A stretch of DNA of 20,359 nucleotides, taken from assembly GCA_049964535.1 (NCBI GenBank), contig JBMFXG010000024.1, positions 1-20,359 on the forward strand, given 5' to 3'. Both the position numbers and the translations under genes were made by a program. Under the pieces are notes generated by a model. That model did not search any database and was not told where the DNA came from. It saw only the letters and a list, made by a program, of their open reading frames with translations. The stretch's first letter is position 1; every line of letters begins with the position of its first letter. This document shows positions 15,430 to 20,359 of the stretch, one piece after another. This DNA comes from JAJYZP01 sp049964535. Lineage in GTDB: Bacteria > Actinomycetota > Acidimicrobiia > Acidimicrobiales > Acidimicrobiaceae.

Positions 15430-16707
15430 CTAGTGCGGTGGTTCATGAGCGGCGCTGACGCCGACGTGGTCGTAGCCGCGCAGCACTAAGAGCGGCCTGC
15501 GAGAGGGTGGAGCAGCGATGTGGAGGCGAGGGAAGCGATGGGTAAGCTCTTCGAAGACGATCTTGGCTTCCAGTCGAGCGAGAGCGGCACCGAGACAGTG
15601 ATGTGCTCCCAAGGAGAACGCGAGGTGTCCGGATGCGTTTGCACGAGCTAGGTCAAGCTCGTCGGGCCGTTCGAAGGTGGCTGGGTCTCTATTAGCTCCG
15701 CCTATCGCAACGACGATCGATTCTCCTTGGCGAATGGTCTCTCCAACAAGCTCCAGATCCTCCGTTGCGGTACGTGAAGTTATCTGAACGGGACTCTCGA
15801 AGCGGAGGATCTCTTCGATCGCTCCCGGGATACGCACGGGATCTGTCACAAGTTGCTGCCAGAGGCTTGGTCTGGTGACAAGTTCAACCGTTCTGTTACC
15901 GATAAGGTTTGTGGTTGTTTCGAATCCAGCCACGAGCAGAAGAGACGCCGTCGAGACCAACTCGTCCATGCTGAGGGTCTCTCCATTCTCCTCTGCTGCG
16001 ATGAGGCTAGAGAGCAGCGATTCGTCCGGATCCGATCTTCTTGTGTGAATGAGATCACGAAGATAGGAGGCGAGCGCTAACTCCGATGACCGGGTTCGAA
16101 TCTCTGCGTCTGGTGCAGATGTTGGTTCGAGGGTCGTGGCTAGCCTCTGCCCCCAGGCACGAAGCCTCTCTCGGTCTTGAGCGGGAACCCCAAGAAGGCG
16201 ACAGATGACGGCCAATGGCAGTGGGTAGGCGAGGGTTTCAATGAGATCAAACTCCTGGAACGGGTCTACCTGCACGAGGAGTCGATCGACGGTCTCACGG
16301 ATCCAAGGCTCGAGCGAATCTATGGCTTTTGGGCTGAAGGTGCTCGAGAGTAGTCGTCGTAGACGCGTGTGGTCAGGGGGATCCATAGTTAGTAGATCAG
16401 CAGTCGGCAGTTCGGAACGTGGGTCCCCAGAAGGATAGTTTTTCGGCTAGTAGCCTTTTTGGTGTTTCGGTGAGGAGCTCCATCTTCGATCTCGAAGGAC
16501 CGTAGAAGCTGTGTCGTAGCTAGCCGTGGTCCAGGTTCCGAGTGGACTACGAAGAAGAGCTCTACGACGCATCTCGTCGTAGAGAGGATAGGGGTTTGCC
16601 TGTGTCTCGGACTTGAGGAGGCGTGCAACCGGATCCCCTCTCCACTGAAACCATCGCACTGCAGCACGCTCGATCACTCGTCGTCCAATGTTCTCCTTCG
16701 AGCTCAT
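15430..16707 (-). pseudogene. Cytochrome P450 interrupted by one in-frame TAG stop at codon 87
   Basis: A haem monooxygenase of the soluble bacterial class, normal at 425 codons, but broken by a single amber codon at 16447-16449. Codons 1-86 start at ATG 16707, with AGGAG ten bases upstream, and encode NPYPLYDEM and VLRDRRWSSSP. After the TAG the same frame continues for 20 codons into TMDPPDHTRLRRLL. The rest is intact: AGFETTTN oxygen-binding helix (260-267), EILR (299-302), and FSLGAHHCLG with haem ligand Cys371. Met108, the first Met after the stop, has no ribosome binding site, and a protein starting there would lack the N-terminal fold. The stop is one base from CAG (Gln). It is divergent from the TetR gene and shares its palindromic promoter. 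It could be a fresh pseudogene, a sequencing error, or read through. The substrate is unknown. Confidence 0.9.
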
Positions 16708-16733
16708 CGTCTCTCTCTCCTAACCTCGGATCG

Positions 16734-16781
16734 TCACTTGACATACTAATAGTATTTGAATACTATTAGTATGTCAAGTGA
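16734..16781. promoter_or_regulatory. 48-bp perfect palindrome: two overlapping divergent promoters plus TetR operators
   Basis: Arms 16734-16756 and 16759-16781 are exact inverted copies (23 bp each) around TG. On the plus strand TTGACA (16738-16743) and TACTAT (16761-16766) are 17 bases apart, a near-consensus promoter for the TetR gene. By symmetry the minus strand has the same pair (16772-16777 and 16749-16754) firing toward the P450. Each arm also contains its own 13-bp palindrome, ATACTAATAGTAT (16743-16755) and ATACTATTAGTAT (16760-16772), so two TetR dimers could sit side by side and shut both promoters. The geometry is seen directly; TetR as the ligand is inferred from the adjacent gene. 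Confidence 0.92.
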
Positions 16782-16811
16782 GCTCAGCGAATCGAGACGT
16801 AGAATAAGGTC

Positions 16812-17405
16812 GTGACCAGGATGACGAGATCCGAATCGAAGGCAAGAACCCGTGCTCGGTTGATAGCTGAAGCCGAGAGACTGTTTCGCGAGCAAGGGTA
16901 CGCAGCGACCTCACTCGAAGACATCGCAAAGGCTGCAGAGGTGACGAAAGGTGCTATTTACGCTCACTTTACAAGCAAGGAAGATCTACTCTTGAGCGCT
17001 ATCGAGGCGGCGCCGACGCCGGAGTACGGGGCCTTGCTCAACGATCAGTCACTGCCTCTTCGGGAGCGTTTAGCTGCGTTCGGTCGAGCTAGCGCAGCCT
17101 CTGATGCGACCTCTGATACGGCAAGGCTAGCGATGACCCTCGAGTTCGTAGCTGCTCTTTTGCGTAAACCGGATGCGCTCGAGCGTTATAGTGCAGATCT
17201 TCGCAGCCGCCTTGAGGAGTTAGCCGCCCATGATCCTGACCGACCTCGAGCGGATGTCTCACAGATAGAGGTTTGGGCGATTGGCCATGCTCTGTTCGTG
17301 GGTTTGCAGATCTACCACTGCATTGTGCCAGATATCGTGACGCCGGCAGTTTTTGAACGTTCGTACGACCTCCTAGCGGGGCTCTATCCCACACCTCGTA
17401 CTTAA
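16812..17405 (+). CDS. TetR-family transcriptional repressor
   Basis: A 197-residue DNA-binding regulator. The N-terminal domain is typical: ARTRARLIAEAERLFREQGY (helix 1), then the helix-turn-helix TSLEDIAKAAEVTKGAIYAHF (about 33-53) and SKEDLL. The C-terminal ligand-binding domain (about 65-197) is helical and specific to its unknown inducer. GTG 16812 gives the longest frame, but AAGG lies only two bases before it; ATG 16821, three codons later, is equally possible. Transcription should start near 16773 from the palindromic promoter at 16734-16781. The gene is divergent from the P450, the classic arrangement for a repressor controlling itself and its neighbour. The inducer is probably the P450 substrate or product (inference). 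Confidence 0.93.
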   Translation: MTRMTRSESKARTRARLIAEAERLFREQGYAATSLEDIAKAAEVTKGAIYAHFTSKEDLLLSAIEAAPTPEYGALLNDQSLPLRERLAAFGRASAASDATSDTARLAMTLEFVAALLRKPDALERYSADLRSRLEELAAHDPDRPRADVSQIEVWAIGHALFVGLQIYHCIVPDIVTPAVFERSYDLLAGLYPTPRT

Positions 17406-18046
17406 AGTCACTACTCATCACCGAGAGGCGTTCATGTATAGGTTCAGTGACTGCCGAGAGAGCTCTGGTCCGCAACACGTCTAGCTCAGAACCTGATCGA
17501 CGCAGTTGGTCAAGCCGGTCCGCTGAGGCTTGCAGTAATCGACCGAGAGCGCTGCGCGGACTGATGGCGGTCGGTACTGAGTTCTGCCGTTCGCTTCTAG
17601 CGCGAGTGGATCGATTCTTGAGTGACACTCCGGTAGGCACGCTTAGTTCTAGAGAGGAGCAAGACCTACTGCTGTTGGTGGGAGGGCGTTCTACCCTCGC
17701 AGAAGTACAAGTATCGAGGAACGAAAGCTGTCGCGTGGCAGGAAGACTCCGAAGGAGCCATCTCGTCCGTGTGACCAGCTGGAGCTTCCGTGAGCTTCGA
17801 CGAGCTCATGTCTCGTTGTGGTTTTGTAGCTTTGCGGTGGAGAGGAAGAGGTCGCTCGACCGCAGGACCAATGATTCACGCATGAATGCCCGTCTTCTTC
17901 CAAGAGCCAAGACCATATTCTCTCCGTCTTGGTCTCTGTCCACTCCGGACGCCTCTTGGTAGCTACTCTTGAGATATTGCTTCGTGAGCAGCGACTTGGT
18001 GACTATGTCGCTCAGTTTGGGCCGAGTGGCTGGGTCACAGTTTGGG
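17406..18046. other. Intergenic stretch; one doubtful 171-codon plus-strand frame
   Basis: The longest frame, plus 17447-17962 (GTG start, 171 codons), has no good ribosome binding site, is rich in Arg and Ser throughout and shows no motif I recognise. The segment at about codons 40-80 looks most protein-like. A minus-strand frame, 17089-17640, overlaps the TetR gene and is rejected. I see no RNA gene, terminator or operator that I can support. Confidence 0.4.
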
Positions 18047-20341
18047 TTACGACTCGGCGCGCTCACCTTTGTTGGAGTCGTGGGGGAACATGGGCACTCG
18101 TTGGTGATCGGCCCAGCGTTTGAGCTGGTCGATGTAGTGCGCAGAGTCTGGATCGCCGCTCACCCCGCCGGGGATCACAGAGCTCGTTGCACCCCAGTCG
18201 CTTGCATCTACGATCTGGCGATAGACAGAGAGATTGGTGATGTCGAAGTGGTCACTCGATCGCCAACCATAGGATCCCACCTGCACTGTGTCGCTGTCAC
18301 CATCCATCTCGATGCGAGGTGGATCGAGGATCCGGCCCTGTGCTTCCGCCAGTATCGATAGAGGGTGGCGAGCCGCAGTCTTATGAAAATCTCCCCATCT
18401 CCATGTTGACGGGTCCTCGCCTGCGACCTGATGACACCAGGTCCACGCCATTGAAAGTGCCGTTGGAAGGACCGCACGAATCTTCTCGACGCGCAGGGCT
18501 CGAGCATCTCCGGAGAAGCCATTGGGTCGGTGTCCACCGAGGAAGTCCCAGAGATCATCTGCAAGCCAGCGAGCTATGAATCGTCCTAACGGTGCAAGCT
18601 CGCCAGAAACGGCCCAGTTCCACACATCTTCACCGAGCAAGGGTCGGTAGAGGCACTCTGCCATCGATCGGCGAAAGGCTCCGTAGAGCAGAGCTGGACC
18701 GGACTCTCGATGGAGCGAGCCATCCCAACTCGCCAAAGCCTGGCGAGCCTGTTCCGCGCCTTCTTCGTCTAGTCTGTTTTCGTTTCTCAAGATCTTCGTC
18801 CAAGCATGTGCAGCCCAAGACCTACAGTCGTTTTGTATCGCACTCATATCAGCTAAGGAGAACATCTTTGACTCCGAGAGGATCTCGCGTAGTCTCTCGG
18901 CCCGAAATGGTTCAGCGAAGCTCATCGATACGTAGGGCTCTTCGCCATCGATAATCGTGTTATTGGCGGTCATGATGAATCCCGCTTCCGGATCGATGAG
19001 CTTCGGCAAGAGATCTACATCGAGATAGCCGCCCCACTCGTAGGGTTTGAGCCACCCCGGGACTGGTAGTGTCCGGTGTTCGAGATTGGTCCGAATTGGG
19101 ATTGCACCACGCGTGAGGTAGCCGATCGTGTCGTCTCTTCCGATTGCTACGAAGTTGTTGACGGGATCTACCCAGCTACGTTGACATTCGAAGAGCTCTG
19201 CAACTGAGGTCGCCTGCACCGTGTTTTCGAGATCCTCAAATCCTCTGAGATTGGAGTCGAAGCCAGACCACTGAAGCGAGAGAGCACTGCCTTCTCGTGG
19301 ATCCCCGTGAACCACCGGCCCATGCGCAGTCGACCAAGCTTCGATCTCTACTGGCTGCTCGCCACGTACGGCAATGACCTCCATTCGCCGTGTTGCGCGT
19401 CGGTATCCTTCGTAGGTTCGATAGAGCTCAGGGTCGGTGTGATCGAAGGTCTCCACGAAGAGATCCTGTGTGTCAGCACCCGCATGGGTGATTGCCCATG
19501 CGACGTGTCGGTTCTGCCCAAAGTGTGGAAATCCAGGAAATCCTGGGAAGGTCGCTCCCTTGACCGAAAATGCCGGGCAGGTTAAGCCCACCTGCCAGTA
19601 GACGTTCGGCACGTCGAGAGCACGATGAGAGTCGTTGCAGAGGACTGCGTGGCCGCTCGCCATCTTCGGGCCACTCACCGCCCATGCGTTTGAGCCTGGA
19701 TTGACCTCAGAGAGAAAACCAAGGAGCTCACTGACATCGTAGATCTCTTGGGTAGCTTTCGTAACGAGGGTCTGCAAGCGACCGAGTGTCGGAACCGTTA
19801 GGGCCGAGCCGACCGGCGGGCGGTCTTCTAGCGAATGAAAGAGCTCGGGGCCTACTCGGAGGTAGAGGAGAGCGCTAGCAAGCTTGTGTTGCCAGAGTCC
19901 CATGAGGACGTGACGGACCTTGAACGCTGCTATCGACTGCCACGGCTCCCATGGCTCGAATCGATAGTCTCCGAGCTCCTCCTCTGTCGTGACCGACATG
20001 CTTGCAAGCGCGTCGTTGACACCCGCTGTGTAGGCGTCAAAGTTCCCTCGAGTCGTCGCCCCGAGGTTTGCGTAGTCAGTTTTAGCGTAGCTCTCGATAT
20101 TGAGGCGTCTCGCCAGAACATCGGCCGAGAGTGCCGAGCGACCGAGGATCTCTGCTAGTCGTCCTGTTGCTCGACGGCGGTCGTAGTCCATCTGGAACAT
20201 GCGATCACACGCTGAGACGTAGCCCATCCCGAACCATGCATCGACTGAGTGTTTCGCTACTACGTTGGCTATGGCGAACTCATCTCGGACGATCGTGACT
20301 TGCCCGACGATCCCATCTAGTGTCACCGGTGCGGGCTCCAT
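18047..20341 (-). CDS. Penicillin-acylase-type Ntn hydrolase (peptidase family S45)
   Basis: A 764-residue amidohydrolase that in this family is made as a precursor and cuts itself into alpha and beta chains to expose an N-terminal Ser nucleophile. Known members hydrolyse beta-lactam side chains, acyl-homoserine lactones or other N-acyl amides. ATG 20341 is chosen because AAGGAG lies six bases upstream; ATG 20347 directly abuts that site. The alpha chain has RDEFAIANVVA, then GMGYVSACDRMFQMD, RRRATGRLAEILG. The cleavage site is NPGSNAWAVSG with Ser217 as nucleophile, and CNDSHR follows. WAITHAGADTQDLFVE and FIMTANNTI belong to the beta chain. No signal peptide is visible, whereas many relatives are periplasmic, so this one appears cytosolic. 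The substrate cannot be told from sequence. Upstream genes lie beyond the window. Confidence 0.95.
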   Translation of the reverse strand: MEPAPVTLDGIVGQVTIVRDEFAIANVVAKHSVDAWFGMGYVSACDRMFQMDYDRRRATGRLAEILGRSALSADVLARRLNIESYAKTDYANLGATTRGNFDAYTAGVNDALASMSVTTEEELGDYRFEPWEPWQSIAAFKVRHVLMGLWQHKLASALLYLRVGPELFHSLEDRPPVGSALTVPTLGRLQTLVTKATQEIYDVSELLGFLSEVNPGSNAWAVSGPKMASGHAVLCNDSHRALDVPNVYWQVGLTCPAFSVKGATFPGFPGFPHFGQNRHVAWAITHAGADTQDLFVETFDHTDPELYRTYEGYRRATRRMEVIAVRGEQPVEIEAWSTAHGPVVHGDPREGSALSLQWSGFDSNLRGFEDLENTVQATSVAELFECQRSWVDPVNNFVAIGRDDTIGYLTRGAIPIRTNLEHRTLPVPGWLKPYEWGGYLDVDLLPKLIDPEAGFIMTANNTIIDGEEPYVSMSFAEPFRAERLREILSESKMFSLADMSAIQNDCRSWAAHAWTKILRNENRLDEEGAEQARQALASWDGSLHRESGPALLYGAFRRSMAECLYRPLLGEDVWNWAVSGELAPLGRFIARWLADDLWDFLGGHRPNGFSGDARALRVEKIRAVLPTALSMAWTWCHQVAGEDPSTWRWGDFHKTAARHPLSILAEAQGRILDPPRIEMDGDSDTVQVGSYGWRSSDHFDITNLSVYRQIVDASDWGATSSVIPGGVSGDPDSAHYIDQLKRWADHQRVPMFPHDSNKGERAES

Positions 20342-20359
20342 CGTCATCTCCTTCCACAA

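Noticed and set aside
15430..16386. Calling the 318-codon frame a complete short P450
   Set aside because: It lacks the N-terminal part of the fold, its Met has no ribosome binding site, and the missing part lies in the same frame just upstream of the TAG.
17447..17962. 171-codon frame considered as a MarR-like regulator
   Set aside because: No winged-helix motif could be followed; Arg/Ser-rich throughout; no good ribosome binding site.
18022..18058. Inverted repeat GCCGAGT ... ACTCGGC as terminator of the acylase gene
   Set aside because: It straddles the stop codon, has a 23-base loop and no T run on the minus strand.

Overview
The window looks like chromosome of an acidophilic actinobacterium of the class Acidimicrobiia (Ferrimicrobium/Acidimicrobium/Acidithrix type). 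This is inferred from moderate GC, frequent GTG starts, and a secreted protein built on GYWLVAADGGIFTF-type repeats, which I associate with that class. No rRNA, tRNA, CRISPR array or insertion sequence was found. About a quarter of the window carries no gene I can support, which is sparse for a bacterium.

Layout. (1) 1-4876: three drug-efflux-type MFS transporters. One is a truncated 5' end on the minus strand (1-181). One is its complete paralogue on the same strand (816-2603). The third is an unrelated DHA2 transporter on the plus strand (3374-4876). The last two are divergent across a 770-bp gap with a small palindrome. (2) 5007-6967: a two-gene pheA-tyrA operon with a 4-bp overlap, which makes phenylalanine and tyrosine from prephenate. 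(3) 7022-7792: a convergent SDR enzyme whose catalytic Tyr and Lys are replaced, followed by 1.4 kb without a recognisable gene. (4) 9165-10733: a secreted metzincin-type zinc protease carrying a 42-residue repeat domain, with a strong terminator. (5) 10734-11552: a regulatory stretch with a perfect CRP-type palindrome and a second perfect palindrome, then a 49-codon small gene with a good ribosome binding site and an 18-bp terminator hairpin. (6) 12024-13028: an unrecognised 334-residue protein. (7) 13778-14980: an exported, probably lipid-anchored, glycosidase-like protein. (8) 15430-17405: a cytochrome P450 divergent from a TetR regulator, with a 48-bp perfect palindrome between them that holds two superimposed divergent promoters. 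The P450 reading frame is cut by a single in-frame TAG at codon 87. (9) 18047-20341: a penicillin-acylase-type Ntn hydrolase.

How the genes fit together. The pheA-tyrA pair is a housekeeping module. The P450/TetR pair is a self-contained switch: TetR very likely represses itself and the P450 by covering both promoters. The efflux pumps, P450, SDR and acylase suit an accessory region for handling small organic molecules, though no shared pathway is shown. The least conventional parts are the small gene with its two upstream palindromes and the amber-interrupted P450.
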